This document shows positions 44,514 to 54,314 of a stretch of DNA of 64,000 nucleotides, piece by piece. The position numbers and the translations under genes were made by a program. Each line of letters begins with the position of its first letter. Position 1 is the first letter of the stretch. The notes under the pieces are model-generated. The model was not told where the DNA came from, searched no databases, and saw only the letters and a list, made by a program, of their open reading frames with translations. The DNA is from Niabella sp. (GTDB lineage Bacteria > Bacteroidota > Bacteroidia > Chitinophagales > Chitinophagaceae). The stretch spans positions 434,001-498,000 of the forward strand of contig JAGIAT010000002.1 of assembly GCA_017744715.1 (NCBI GenBank), in the 5' to 3' direction.

Positions 44514-44730
44514 GTGCCTATGGCACTCAACACATCATCTGTGGTTTTTAGCCCGGAATAAATTCCGGGGTTGCCCCTATCCGGGCCTACGGCCTTTGCA
44601 GTACAGGGTACTGTGATAAGCTATTTCGCCTCGTACCGGTATATCAGATAAACCCGGCTCATCGCAAAAGCTGTAATGAAAGCAGGAGCGCCCAGGTGCA
44701 GCCCGTGAAAAAAGCCCGGATAAATTCCGG
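44514..44730. repeat. composite palindromic (REP-like) repeats
   Basis: The 416-base gene-free stretch 44421-44836 holds several small palindromes: GTGCC-TAT-GGCAC (44514-44526), AGCCCGGAATAAATTCCGG (44550-44568) whose core CCGGAAT-AA-ATTCCGG is perfect, GGCC-TAC-GGCC (44584-44594), and a second copy AGCCCGGATAAATTCCGG (44713-44730). The repeated core and the consistent 3-base loops look like intergenic REP-type elements rather than chance. No coding potential was found in this stretch. Confidence 0.6.
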
Positions 44731-44774
44731 CATTGCGTATACATGCCGGTGGCTTCTAACATCATAGAAAGCAA

Positions 44775-44812
44775 AACCGGCATCAAGGTAATAAGGTCAC
44801 CCGATGCCGGTT
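44775..44812 (-). terminator. hairpin terminator of the rhamnosidase PUL
   Basis: AACCGGCATC (44775-44784) pairs perfectly with GATGCCGGTT (44803-44812) around an 18-base loop. It begins 25 bases past the stop of the GH106 gene, the last gene of the minus-strand PUL. The T-run is short on this strand, so strength is uncertain. Confidence 0.55.
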
Positions 44813-44836
44813 ATAATAAGATACCTGGTCCCGTTG

Positions 44837-47800
44837 CTATGGCCGGGATATTGTTAGCTCCGGCACAGCGATAATTTTTACCGGCCCCAATAAACCGGAA
44901 ATCCGCAGCAGTTTTTCGGAATCCTCCTTTTCAAATTTCACTACGTTGGTGCGGGTCTTCCGTTCCGCTTCGGGCAGTTTACTGTCGCCGATCAGCCGGT
45001 TGGCCCAAAGATTGACAACAGCGATGCGGATCTCATTGTTGCCTGCTTTAACCAGCCCGGTAATATCGGCCCGGTACGGGAAACACCAGGTAGCTTCCAG
45101 CGATTTCCCGTTTACAGTAATGGTAGCAAGGTCCTGCACATTGCCGAGATCGATAAAGATCCGGTTGTTTTTGAGCGCATCTGCCGGCAACACCGCTGCT
45201 GTAGTATAGGTAGCCCTGCCTGAATAAAATTTCGCATTTGGGTCTTCCAACTCCGTCCAGGATTTCAAAGTATCCAGCTTCAACGGGCTTGCAGGGCCCC
45301 ATGCAGGATCAAACTGCAGCTTCCAGGGCTTGTTAAGCGGGTACTCCGTACTGCTTTTCCGGGGTTGCAGGGTGGTGGTTTTTCCGTTGGACCAGGTAAA
45401 GGTATAAGCCCCCTCTTCATAAACGGTAGCCATCACCTGCTGTTTGCTCCGGCTGATCTGTACCGGCACCTGTGCCTTCGCTCTGCTGGTATTGCCTGGA
45501 AAAATGGCCTGCCCGTTCTGCGTAACGGTTGTAATATGCACCTCCGGAACATCCGGTTTTTTAAATACAATAAATTTTGATCCTCCAGGCTCAAAATGCA
45601 GCGGAATTACGATGTGGTCCTTTTCCTGCCGGTAAACCACAATATCCGTTACCTCGCCGGTGCGGGGATCCCATAGCTGCGGTATCTTTCCGGTAACACG
45701 AAAGCGGGCTTCGATCTGTTCATACCGGTCCGGTACCACCGGAAGGTACCGGTATTCAAAATCATTGAACTGCCGGTGCTCGAACCGGTTCGATAAAAAA
45801 TAAATATCGGCATGCTCTAAACGGCGGTGAATATAATCGAAGGAAGCCTGCGGTTCCGCGGCTGTAAAACTGAAGTCCGGAGTTATATTCATCGATGCCA
45901 GCACCTCATTGATATCCCTTCCCCATATAACGCGTCCCTTACCATACCGGTGCTCCGTTACAGATGCACCATCTATATTCCCCCATAAACGGCTGGCGAT
46001 ACGCTCCAGCTCCTGATCGCTTTGCGGATATTGGGTTAAACCCGTGGCGGTCTTCGGGCGGGGCGCATATACGGTGATGCCTTCTTTTACAAGCTGTGCT
46101 ACTTTTTTTAATACATCCAGGCTGATGGAACGCTCCGGTGGCAATACCAGCAGCCGGTACTGCATCCCGTCGGGCAATTGCAGGTTGCCATCCTTTGCCG
46201 AAAGCCGCTTCAATACTACATCACGGGAGCATTTATCCCAATCGTATCCAAAGCGCAGCTGCGGAAACTCCTCTTTTAAAAAAACAAAATTGGGCACATC
46301 ATCTCCGTAATAGTACAATACGTCTGCCACAAACACACCTTGCTGCAACAGGTAGCTGGCACGGTTTAAATACGTAACAAAAGCACCGGCCTCCTGCCAC
46401 CAGGTTACATTGGGATTCATATGCGTGCCGGCAAAATATTCATTCCCCGGCAAACCATACTCCTGCGGTGAAGAGGTGAAGGTATGCCATACAATGCGGT
46501 TGACGCCGGAACAAAAGATGCGGTCGATATTGCTTTTCAGATCTTTCGGCGACCGCTCCCATTGCGGCCCGATACTGGTGGGCCCTTCGGCACCCACAAA
46601 GCGTTTTCCATTGGTATGGGCTACGCTGGCACTTTGTTTTACGATCAGCCTTGCTGCGTCGGAAACCCGGTGGGTATTGGACATGGCCCAAAATTCACCC
46701 TGTGGAAAATCATTGATCCCCATTACCTGCAGGGCATCGATCGGGGCGGAATGCGGACCGCCGGATTCCGGGTGCATGCCCATACCGTTCTCATGCGCCG
46801 TGTTGTAAAATAAACGGTAGTGATTGTCAAGGATGCAATCGCCCACGGTTTTCCGGAAGTCGTATAAAAACCGGTTGGTCTGCTCCTGGCTTTCCACCAG
46901 GTACCCCGCCAGTACCGGCATAAACCGGCGGATATCATATCCCCTCCGGCTACGGAACTCGCTGGGAAAATCCTGTGTCCAGTTGATTACTCCCATCTCC
47001 CAGCTATCGGTTTGCAGGTAGCGCACACTGTTTCCTGCCGACTTTGCTGTTTGGATCAATGGTGTAATCACCGACCGGTTAAACAAATTGAAGGCTGCCG
47101 GGCTCATATGATCCAGCGATAAGCCGTTCCAGCCGTCGCTGGTTGTAGAGGTTACCACACCGGTATTCGTCCAGCCATAACGGATGATGATCCATTCGCC
47201 CGGAGGTGCCTCCCAGTTTAGCCGCTTCCCGTCAAAACGGCCGGTCAGATCAATAATGGCCTGTTGCTGCAAGGGTGTTGTTCCGGAAACCGTATCAAAG
47301 CCCGACCGGAATTTATACAACGGGTAAATACCGGCCCCACCCATCGAGCGGTTAAATGTTTTTAATGACCAGTCGGAGATGGCCGCATCTTTTAACAACA
47401 CATTGCCCCGGGGTTTTCGGATGGCCTGCACCAGCACATCCCGGTACATTAATTTTTGGGGCGGCTGTGGCAGCACCAGGGAAAGCTTTCTGCCCCCGCT
47501 GATGACGGTGTCTGCAGTAACCAACTTTTTGAGGGCATACTCCGGCGTCACAAAAGGCCCGCCGGGATTCCAGCCGCTTTGAATGTTCACGCTCAGTTCA
47601 ATCCCCAGCCGGTCTGCTTCTTTTACGGCATGCTTATACAATTCCATCCATTGCGGACTCATAAAAACAGGACCGGCCGCGGTTTTCCGCGCTTCATTAT
47701 AGCTGGAGCTGCCGGCGTCTACCAGCGAAGCCCCGCCGTATCCTTTTTTCTTCATTTCCTCCAGGTCTCTGGTAATGGATGCCCTGGTGGCCATACTATT

Positions 47801-47977
47801 AAGCCACCACCAGTAACAACGCAATTTTGATTCAGGCGGAGGTGTCGCAAACCCCTTCCTGATCTGCTCAACCGGAACATTTTTGCTGGTGTGTAAATCA
47901 TAACCACCGGGCTGCCCGTTCAGGAACTGCGCGCCGGCAATCAAACAAATACTTAGTAAAACAACGCTGCGTATCAT
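44837..47977 (-). CDS. GH106-type alpha-L-rhamnosidase
   Basis: GH106 enzymes remove alpha-L-rhamnose from plant pectins and other glycans. The 1046-residue product has a signal peptide (ending NGQ), the family N terminus with CYWWWLNSMATRASITRDLEEMKKKGYGGASL in which the Trp-rich entry and TIM-barrel start are typical, and the barrel strands LGIELSVNIQSGWNPGG and VRYLQTDSWEMG. A C-terminal jelly-roll domain reads IFIDLGNVQDLATITVNGK. It is the last gene of the sigma-FecR-SusC-SusD-enzyme run, 38 bases past susD. The substrate is inferred from the enzyme family: a rhamnose-containing glycan. Confidence 0.87.
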   Translation of the reverse strand: MIRSVVLLSICLIAGAQFLNGQPGGYDLHTSKNVPVEQIRKGFATPPPESKLRCYWWWLNSMATRASITRDLEEMKKKGYGGASLVDAGSSSYNEARKTAAGPVFMSPQWMELYKHAVKEADRLGIELSVNIQSGWNPGGPFVTPEYALKKLVTADTVISGGRKLSLVLPQPPQKLMYRDVLVQAIRKPRGNVLLKDAAISDWSLKTFNRSMGGAGIYPLYKFRSGFDTVSGTTPLQQQAIIDLTGRFDGKRLNWEAPPGEWIIIRYGWTNTGVVTSTTSDGWNGLSLDHMSPAAFNLFNRSVITPLIQTAKSAGNSVRYLQTDSWEMGVINWTQDFPSEFRSRRGYDIRRFMPVLAGYLVESQEQTNRFLYDFRKTVGDCILDNHYRLFYNTAHENGMGMHPESGGPHSAPIDALQVMGINDFPQGEFWAMSNTHRVSDAARLIVKQSASVAHTNGKRFVGAEGPTSIGPQWERSPKDLKSNIDRIFCSGVNRIVWHTFTSSPQEYGLPGNEYFAGTHMNPNVTWWQEAGAFVTYLNRASYLLQQGVFVADVLYYYGDDVPNFVFLKEEFPQLRFGYDWDKCSRDVVLKRLSAKDGNLQLPDGMQYRLLVLPPERSISLDVLKKVAQLVKEGITVYAPRPKTATGLTQYPQSDQELERIASRLWGNIDGASVTEHRYGKGRVIWGRDINEVLASMNITPDFSFTAAEPQASFDYIHRRLEHADIYFLSNRFEHRQFNDFEYRYLPVVPDRYEQIEARFRVTGKIPQLWDPRTGEVTDIVVYRQEKDHIVIPLHFEPGGSKFIVFKKPDVPEVHITTVTQNGQAIFPGNTSRAKAQVPVQISRSKQQVMATVYEEGAYTFTWSNGKTTTLQPRKSSTEYPLNKPWKLQFDPAWGPASPLKLDTLKSWTELEDPNAKFYSGRATYTTAAVLPADALKNNRIFIDLGNVQDLATITVNGKSLEATWCFPYRADITGLVKAGNNEIRIAVVNLWANRLIGDSKLPEAERKTRTNVVKFEKEDSEKLLRISGLLGPVKIIAVPELTISRP

Positions 47978-48015
47978 TTGCTAAAGATATTTTATAGAAT
48001 GGTACTGTTCCCAGT

Positions 48016-49806
48016 TTATTTATTCAGCCAATCGGGGTTCTGTGCAATTACGGCATCCTTATTGGTTTCAATCACCTTTTGCGGTATCGGCCAAAGATTA
48101 AAATTAAAGGTCAATGTAGCCTGCGCTTCCGGCCAGTAGGCATATTTCTTTATCCGGTCTACAGCAATCGTCTTGCCCATTCTCAATAAGGTGTTCCACC
48201 GGCACTCTTCATAGATCAGTTCCCGCGCCCGTTCGTCCAGTATTAAATTGAAGTTGTCGTCCATATCTGCCGCCGTAACTTTATAGCTGCACTGCGCCCG
48301 GTTCCGCAGCAGGTTAATATCGCCGGCCGCACCGGCTTTATCCCCGGCCCGTTGTTTGGCCTCGGCCCGCAGCAGGATGGTTTCCGGTAGCCGGATAATG
48401 TACTCATCACGAAACAGGTTGCTCAGATTCTCGCCATCGGCAATGCCCGTATATTTATCGGTAGCAATTTTGCAGGAAATGGGATAGCAAAGGCTCCGGT
48501 TATTGATATTGGTGGTATTATCGGTACTGCCGTTGTATAACACTGTCCAGGGAACATCTTTCCTGTAAAAGGAGGATGCAACCACATTACTTTTAAACCG
48601 GCGGCGGAACGCCGCATCGCTGTTGCGCATGTCATCGCTCCATTTGGAACCGAATATTTCTTCCCTTGTATAAAATGTAGGCATCATTTGCGAAATGCCT
48701 CGGCCGCCAACATCTTCGTTGGTTCCGGTTAAATTACCGGAAGACCCATCCCTGAACACGGGCCCGTAGGTACGGGAATACGGGAGTTTCGATTCTCCGT
48801 CTGCCGTACGGTAAGCCGCATAATCGACCTGGGCAGCCCAGATGCACTCTTTATTGCCATCCTGGTAATTAACATTGCCTTCCTGGAATAAGTCCCAGAA
48901 AACATTGGTTGCCTGCTGAATGGTGTCTACAATATTTGCCGCACCGGAAACGCCGCCTTTGTACACCGGAATGCTGATGGTTGCCTCGCCTGCCCGTTTA
49001 CCAAACCTGCTTTGCATAAGCGTATACACGCCTCCGTCTATAACATCATTACCATACTGGATGGATTTGTCGTAGGCCGTTTTGGCTTCTGCCGTCTTTG
49101 ATGTGGCGTCCAGTTCAATGCCCTTTGCCAGGTAAAGCTCACAGAGGTTGTGCTGGGCAGCGCCTTTTACCAGGCGTCCACCCGCCACGGTTGTAACGGG
49201 CAGGTCATTTAATATGGCTTCCATTTCCGTGATGGCAAAATCGTAGGTTTCAATCCGGGTGGATCGGGTAAAATCGTATTTGGGTATGGTTGAAATCTCC
49301 GTAACGATTGGCACCCCACCAAATGTTTCGCCCAGGTTCCGGTATGCAAATGCTCTGAAAAAGCGCGCTTGTGCCAGGGCATATTTTTTTTCATCCTCGG
49401 TACCCCACTTCACCTGTGGCAGATTTGCTCCATAAATGGCCAGATTGGCTTTGCTGATCAGGTCGTACCAAAAACTATATATATTATAAAAATTGGCATT
49501 GTCCGGGTTGATGTTGGCGTAGTTGTTAAAGGTACCGCCTCTGCGGATGCTCGGCACATCAAACTCGTCTGTTCCGTTGCCTTTAAAAATGAACATCCAG
49601 GCCTGTTCATTGGGATTGGTCCAGGCCTCCCGGATATTTGAGTAAATGCCAATGAGCACCTGGTCTACCTGCGCTGAAGTTGAAAAAGCATTATCTACCG
49701 TATAGAAGGTTTCCGGCTTTTCCCGGAGAAAATCCTTATCCGATTTACAGGCATGCCATAAAAAACAAATCATTAATCCTGTTAAAATATGTATGAACCG
49801 TTTCAT
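48016..49806 (-). CDS. RagB/SusD family nutrient-uptake lipoprotein
   Basis: The 596-residue product has a lipoprotein signal (lipobox LWHAC followed by KSDKD, a surface-export-like acidic stretch). It has the SusD helical N-terminal region (PNEQAWMFIFKGNGTDEFD) and the C-terminal signature GDINLLRNRAQC...LILDERARELIYEECRWNTLLRMGK, closing LWPIPQKVIETNKDAVIAQNPDW. It lies 20 bases after susC and is the glycan-binding lid for that transporter. Confidence 0.95.
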   Translation of the reverse strand: MKRFIHILTGLMICFLWHACKSDKDFLREKPETFYTVDNAFSTSAQVDQVLIGIYSNIREAWTNPNEQAWMFIFKGNGTDEFDVPSIRRGGTFNNYANINPDNANFYNIYSFWYDLISKANLAIYGANLPQVKWGTEDEKKYALAQARFFRAFAYRNLGETFGGVPIVTEISTIPKYDFTRSTRIETYDFAITEMEAILNDLPVTTVAGGRLVKGAAQHNLCELYLAKGIELDATSKTAEAKTAYDKSIQYGNDVIDGGVYTLMQSRFGKRAGEATISIPVYKGGVSGAANIVDTIQQATNVFWDLFQEGNVNYQDGNKECIWAAQVDYAAYRTADGESKLPYSRTYGPVFRDGSSGNLTGTNEDVGGRGISQMMPTFYTREEIFGSKWSDDMRNSDAAFRRRFKSNVVASSFYRKDVPWTVLYNGSTDNTTNINNRSLCYPISCKIATDKYTGIADGENLSNLFRDEYIIRLPETILLRAEAKQRAGDKAGAAGDINLLRNRAQCSYKVTAADMDDNFNLILDERARELIYEECRWNTLLRMGKTIAVDRIKKYAYWPEAQATLTFNFNLWPIPQKVIETNKDAVIAQNPDWLNK

Positions 49807-49826
49807 GGTAATCAGTTTAAATGAAT

Positions 49827-52800
49827 TTAAAATCTTGCAGAGAAGCCAAAAGAATAGGTTGCAGGCACCGGAATGACATTATCCCTTACAGTGTTCCCCA
49901 ATTCCGGATCACCTCCATCCCAGCGGGTGAAGGTTGCCATATTTTTTCCTGAGAGGAATAACCGTAAATTAGACAAATGCAGGCGTTGCATCCAGGGCTG
50001 GCGGAAGGTGTATGAAAGTACTACATCCTGCAGCCGGACAAAACTTCTTGACTGTAGTCCCAAAAATCTTGAATCGGCAGAGTAGGTGGCTGATGGATAA
50101 ACGTTGCTGGCATTTTCCGTTGTCCAGTAAGGAACATAGATGGAGTTATCATTAAACCGGTTCGACCTTGACAGGTAAGCGCCCGTATTGCTGTTGAGAT
50201 AAAAGCCGTTTCCTCCGAAGATACCGGTAACCAGGGCGTATAATTCGAAGTTCCTGTAGGATACCGTATTGCTCATGCTCATCCTGAAATTTTCCTTGGT
50301 GTAGCCCAGTATTTTGCGGTCGTTCACCGATATCCCGGGAACACCGTCGATATCATTGTACCGGGGATCGCCGGCAGCAGCACCGTTCAGTGCGATATAA
50401 TCTTTATCGGTAGTTTGAACGATCCCGATTTGCTCGTATCCATAAATAGCCCCAAGCGATTTTCCGATAAACAGGCCATTGGCGATATCGTCATCTTCCT
50501 TTCCGTCTCCGTTCCGGTCGGTACCATAAAGACGTATCAACTTATTCCGGTTGACCCAGTAGTTTAAGGTTGTAGACCAGTTAAAGTCGCTTCGTTGGAT
50601 ATTTACAGTTGTTACTGAAAGTTCCAGTCCTTTATTGGCCACTTCGCCCATGGAGGCATTAATGGATTTAAACCCGGTCATGATAGGAATTTCACGAACA
50701 AATAACTGATCCGTCGTTTTCGAGGTATACAGGTTCAGATCGAAAAGGATCCGCCTTTGCAGCAGGGCCGCTTCAACACCCAGGTTCCAGGCAGCGGTGG
50801 TTTCCCAGCCCAGGTCATTATTACCCAATGTTGACTGCGCCAGTCCATACAGAATATTGCTTCCCGTGTTGGAAAATTCGTACCGGTAGCCGCCGGAAAG
50901 ACCATTAACCACCTTGGCCAATGTTCCATAAGGGCTGATGCCCTGGTTTCCGTTCTGCCCCCAGGAAAGTTTTAATTTCAGGTCATTGATCAGCGACACA
51001 TTTTTCATAAACTCCTCTCCCGAAATACGCCACGCAAGGCCTGCCGCGCCAAAATCACCCCATTTTGTATTTGACCCGAAAACCGATGCGCCATCTCTCC
51101 TGAAGGAAGCATTGAGCATATACTTATTGGCAAATTCATAGTTCAGGCGCGCGAGATAGCCGATATTCGCCCGTTGCGTTACGTTCAGCGCGTTTTGCTG
51201 CACCGTTGCTTTGGATAAGCCCCAGATGCCTAACAAAGAGTTGCCATTTGCTGCGAAATCGGAACCAATGATATTGGCGCTTTCATTCCTTGTAAAGTCC
51301 CTGGTGGCTACCGCCGTCAGGTCAATTGAATGCCGGCCAAACCGGTTTTTATAATTCAGGATATTATCAATAACATAGTTAAAATCAGTTGTATGCTGCA
51401 GGTTGCCGTTGGCTTTAGAAAGCAGTGCGTTTACGGCCGTGGTGCTGTATCGTTGTATGCCTTCACCCTCGGCTATATAATAATTTTCATAATAAAAAGC
51501 GCCGGATTCATTTTTATCCAGGTTTGCAGCATAGTTTAACCGGTAGCTTAACCCTTTTACCCAGGGTATGGAAACCACGGCATAGGTATTTAACCGGAAA
51601 TTATGCCGCCGGTCCCGGTTATCGGCGGTACCATCCTGCACGCCCCATAACGGGTTTACGGCCGACTGGGTATACGGATATTTTTCCAGGTGCCCCTGGT
51701 CATCCCGGTACATAACGCCGTAAGGCGACATCTGTTCGGCAGCGAGCACATTTGCCGGTATACCCGAGTAATCCAATACGTTGTAAGCCCCGTCCAAACC
51801 CAGTTCCAGCCAGCTGGTAACCCTGGCATTTACCTTACTTAAAACCGAAATGCGGTCGTAGCGGTCGCCTGTAACGATGCCTTTATTATTGTTATAGGAA
51901 GCAGACAGGTAATAATTTACATTTTCCGAGGCACCTGATAAAGCCGTCTGGTAGTTTTCAAAGGTACCGGTACGCGTAATGGCATCCAGCCAGTTGGTTT
52001 CCCTGCCGTTATTGTAATTATCCAATTCCCCGGTCTTCATCCAGTTCGTAGAACCCGTTGTATAATTGTTACGGGCATTTACCGACTGAATCCATTGCGC
52101 ACCCGTCATCATTACCGGCCTGTTTTGCCAGAATTGTGCTCCATAAGAGGCATTCAGGTTAATAGAAGGTTTGCCCCTTTTTCCTTTTTTAGTGGTAATG
52201 GCAATTACCCCGTTCGCAGACCGCGATCCATATACGGAAGCCGAAACCGCATCCTTCAGCACATCCACGGAAGCAATGTCATTGGGGTTAATATCATTCA
52301 GGCTGCCCAGGAAAATAACCCCGTCCAGCACGATCAACGGGTTATTATCTCCATTAATCGAGTTTTGCCCTCTTATCAACATCGACGGCTGACTTCCTGC
52401 AGCATTTGCCACGCCGATGTTTAAGCCCGAAACATTTCCTTTCAATACATCCAGGGGACTTGAATTGGGCAGCATGCCCACCGGCCCGTCTTCTACTTTT
52501 ACGGAGGTTACAGCACCTGTAAAATCTTTACGTTTTGCCGTGCCGTAACCGATTACCACCACCTCATCCAACTGTGCCGTTTCCGCAGACAAGGTTATGG
52601 TTACGGCCGCCTGGTTGCCCACCGGTACTTCCTGCGTTTTGAACCCGATATTTGAGATGGTCAATACATCATTCCGGCCGCTTACACCAACGGTGAATGC
52701 ACCTTTTGAGTCGGTAGCGGTTCCTTTCCCCGTATTCCGGACCGTAACAGTGGCTCCGGCAACAGGGTTGCCGGCATCGGACTGTACCACCCCCGAAAGC

Positions 52801-53195
52801 ATCCTCAACGCCGTTGCCGGCGCTACATCCCGCTCTTTTCCCTTTTCGGGAACCGGTTGTTTTTCGGGCGAAATTTCACCGAGCCGCTCTTTTGGAACAA
52901 TGGTATAATAATTCTTTTTTACATACAGAAACACCAGGTTATTGGGATATAATATGCCCTTCAATACTTCCTCTACCGGTTTTGATCTTACCTGATCCAG
53001 GGCATAAGTAGTGGTTTTACCTTTTAACAGGTCCGGATCATACACGAACTGTGTACCGTATATTTTTTTTACCTGGGTTAAAGCTTCCTCAATGGAAACC
53101 CTTTTGTTCCCGGCCTGTGCCATTACAGCCGGGCAGTAGTACATACACCCCAGCAGGCACAGGGACGCAATCAGCAACAAGCGTTTTTTTAACAT
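49827..53195 (-). CDS. SusC/RagA family TonB-linked transporter with STN signalling domain
   Basis: The 1122-residue product has a signal peptide (ending VMAQ), a secretin/TonB N-terminal (STN) domain at about 30-105 (VSIEEALTQVKKIYGTQFVYDPDLL ... NNLVFLYVKKNYYTIVP), a carboxypeptidase-like domain (LSGVVQSDAGNPVAGATVTV), a plug (VVIGYGTAKRKDFTGAVTSV, PLIVLDGVIF) and the barrel. The STN domain is what lets a transporter touch a FecR-type anti-sigma factor and switch on its own locus, and fecR and the sigma gene lie directly upstream. Together these make a trans-envelope-regulated PUL. Confidence 0.95.
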   Translation of the reverse strand: MLKKRLLLIASLCLLGCMYYCPAVMAQAGNKRVSIEEALTQVKKIYGTQFVYDPDLLKGKTTTYALDQVRSKPVEEVLKGILYPNNLVFLYVKKNYYTIVPKERLGEISPEKQPVPEKGKERDVAPATALRMLSGVVQSDAGNPVAGATVTVRNTGKGTATDSKGAFTVGVSGRNDVLTISNIGFKTQEVPVGNQAAVTITLSAETAQLDEVVVIGYGTAKRKDFTGAVTSVKVEDGPVGMLPNSSPLDVLKGNVSGLNIGVANAAGSQPSMLIRGQNSINGDNNPLIVLDGVIFLGSLNDINPNDIASVDVLKDAVSASVYGSRSANGVIAITTKKGKRGKPSINLNASYGAQFWQNRPVMMTGAQWIQSVNARNNYTTGSTNWMKTGELDNYNNGRETNWLDAITRTGTFENYQTALSGASENVNYYLSASYNNNKGIVTGDRYDRISVLSKVNARVTSWLELGLDGAYNVLDYSGIPANVLAAEQMSPYGVMYRDDQGHLEKYPYTQSAVNPLWGVQDGTADNRDRRHNFRLNTYAVVSIPWVKGLSYRLNYAANLDKNESGAFYYENYYIAEGEGIQRYSTTAVNALLSKANGNLQHTTDFNYVIDNILNYKNRFGRHSIDLTAVATRDFTRNESANIIGSDFAANGNSLLGIWGLSKATVQQNALNVTQRANIGYLARLNYEFANKYMLNASFRRDGASVFGSNTKWGDFGAAGLAWRISGEEFMKNVSLINDLKLKLSWGQNGNQGISPYGTLAKVVNGLSGGYRYEFSNTGSNILYGLAQSTLGNNDLGWETTAAWNLGVEAALLQRRILFDLNLYTSKTTDQLFVREIPIMTGFKSINASMGEVANKGLELSVTTVNIQRSDFNWSTTLNYWVNRNKLIRLYGTDRNGDGKEDDDIANGLFIGKSLGAIYGYEQIGIVQTTDKDYIALNGAAAGDPRYNDIDGVPGISVNDRKILGYTKENFRMSMSNTVSYRNFELYALVTGIFGGNGFYLNSNTGAYLSRSNRFNDNSIYVPYWTTENASNVYPSATYSADSRFLGLQSRSFVRLQDVVLSYTFRQPWMQRLHLSNLRLFLSGKNMATFTRWDGGDPELGNTVRDNVIPVPATYSFGFSARF

Positions 53196-53220
53196 ATGGA
53201 CATTTATTATAAGTGAAAAA

Positions 53221-54267
53221 CTATTTGAAGTTTACTCTTATGCGATCACCCTCGTTAGTGAATGATATATTTAAAGCAGTTGACATCACGAAAAGTGCGT
53301 CATCCAGTGAATCGATTAATATAGGGCCATTCAGTTTTTTCCGGGCCAGTTCCGGGTCTTCCAGTATGAATGTTTTACCGTACGTATCTTCCAGGTATTT
53401 AAAAATTTCCGACAGCGTGGGATCGGAAAGGACCAGCTTTTTTTCCTTCCAGGAAGAGGCATTCAATGCATGTTCGATATTTGAAGTGCGATGGATGACA
53501 CTGACCGAATCTACCAGCAATATATCGCCGGGCTTCATCAGTATCGGTTGCGTTCCGGTTTTTGAAAGGAGCACCCGGATGGCACCTTTTTGCAACGAGA
53601 TCTCTGTACGCCCTCTTCTTTCACGGATATCAAACGCGGTGCCCAATACTTCCACCGTTGTGTTTATGGTATGAACAATAAACCGTTCGTAATTTTCGAT
53701 ATTATGATCGCTGTCCAGATGCCTTACATCAAAAAAAGCCTCCCCGTTTAACCATAATTCCCTTGGCGCATTTTTGTTCCATTTTTTTTCATACTTAATG
53801 GTAGAGTTGGCATTCAACACCACTACAGAACTGTCCGGCAAAACCAGGCGGGAAATTTTTCCATAGCCGGTGTTTACCGTATACGGCCCCGGTGTTTTTA
53901 GCCGCCAGAAAATCAATGAACTGATCAGCAGCAATGGAACCAGCACTGCCGCTGCTTTCCAGCGCCGGGCAGCCACCCAAAAGCCGCGCGGGCGGGCCGG
54001 CTTTTGTTCGAATTCCTCAATAGCGGCCAATGCCCGGTTCAACGAAGCGGTTACTTTTAGCGGATCCGGACTGCTGGTCTTAAAACCAATATTCAGCAAG
54101 ATCTCCCGCGCTAATCCCACCTCCTGTTGTTTATCCGGGTTGGCCTGCAGCCATTGCTCCCAGAAAGCATTCTTTTCTTCGTCGGGCAGGTGTATCCAAT
54201 CCTGAAAATATGCATCACATAAAAAATCTCCGAGCACATATTGCCTGTATTTGTCTGCTTTTTTCAT
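53221..54267 (-). CDS. FecR-type anti-sigma factor
   Basis: FecR proteins hold an ECF sigma factor inactive and release it on a signal from the outer-membrane transporter. The 348-residue product has a cytoplasmic N-terminal region (about 1-85, with AFWEQWLQANPDKQQEV), a membrane segment at about 95-115 (VLVPLLLISSLIFWRL), the periplasmic FecR domain (YTVNTGYGKISRLVLPDSSVVVLNANSTIKY, ELWLNGEAFFDV) and the C-terminal STN-like domain (DPTLSEIFKYLEDTYGKTFIL). It is 25 bases upstream of susC and 47 bases after the sigma gene. Confidence 0.93.
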   Translation of the reverse strand: MKKADKYRQYVLGDFLCDAYFQDWIHLPDEEKNAFWEQWLQANPDKQQEVGLAREILLNIGFKTSSPDPLKVTASLNRALAAIEEFEQKPARPRGFWVAARRWKAAAVLVPLLLISSLIFWRLKTPGPYTVNTGYGKISRLVLPDSSVVVLNANSTIKYEKKWNKNAPRELWLNGEAFFDVRHLDSDHNIENYERFIVHTINTTVEVLGTAFDIRERRGRTEISLQKGAIRVLLSKTGTQPILMKPGDILLVDSVSVIHRTSNIEHALNASSWKEKKLVLSDPTLSEIFKYLEDTYGKTFILEDPELARKKLNGPILIDSLDDALFVMSTALNISFTNEGDRIRVNFK

Positions 54268-54314
54268 CCCTCAGCTATATAATGAGTAACAACCACAAAA
54301 AATTACCCCATCGG

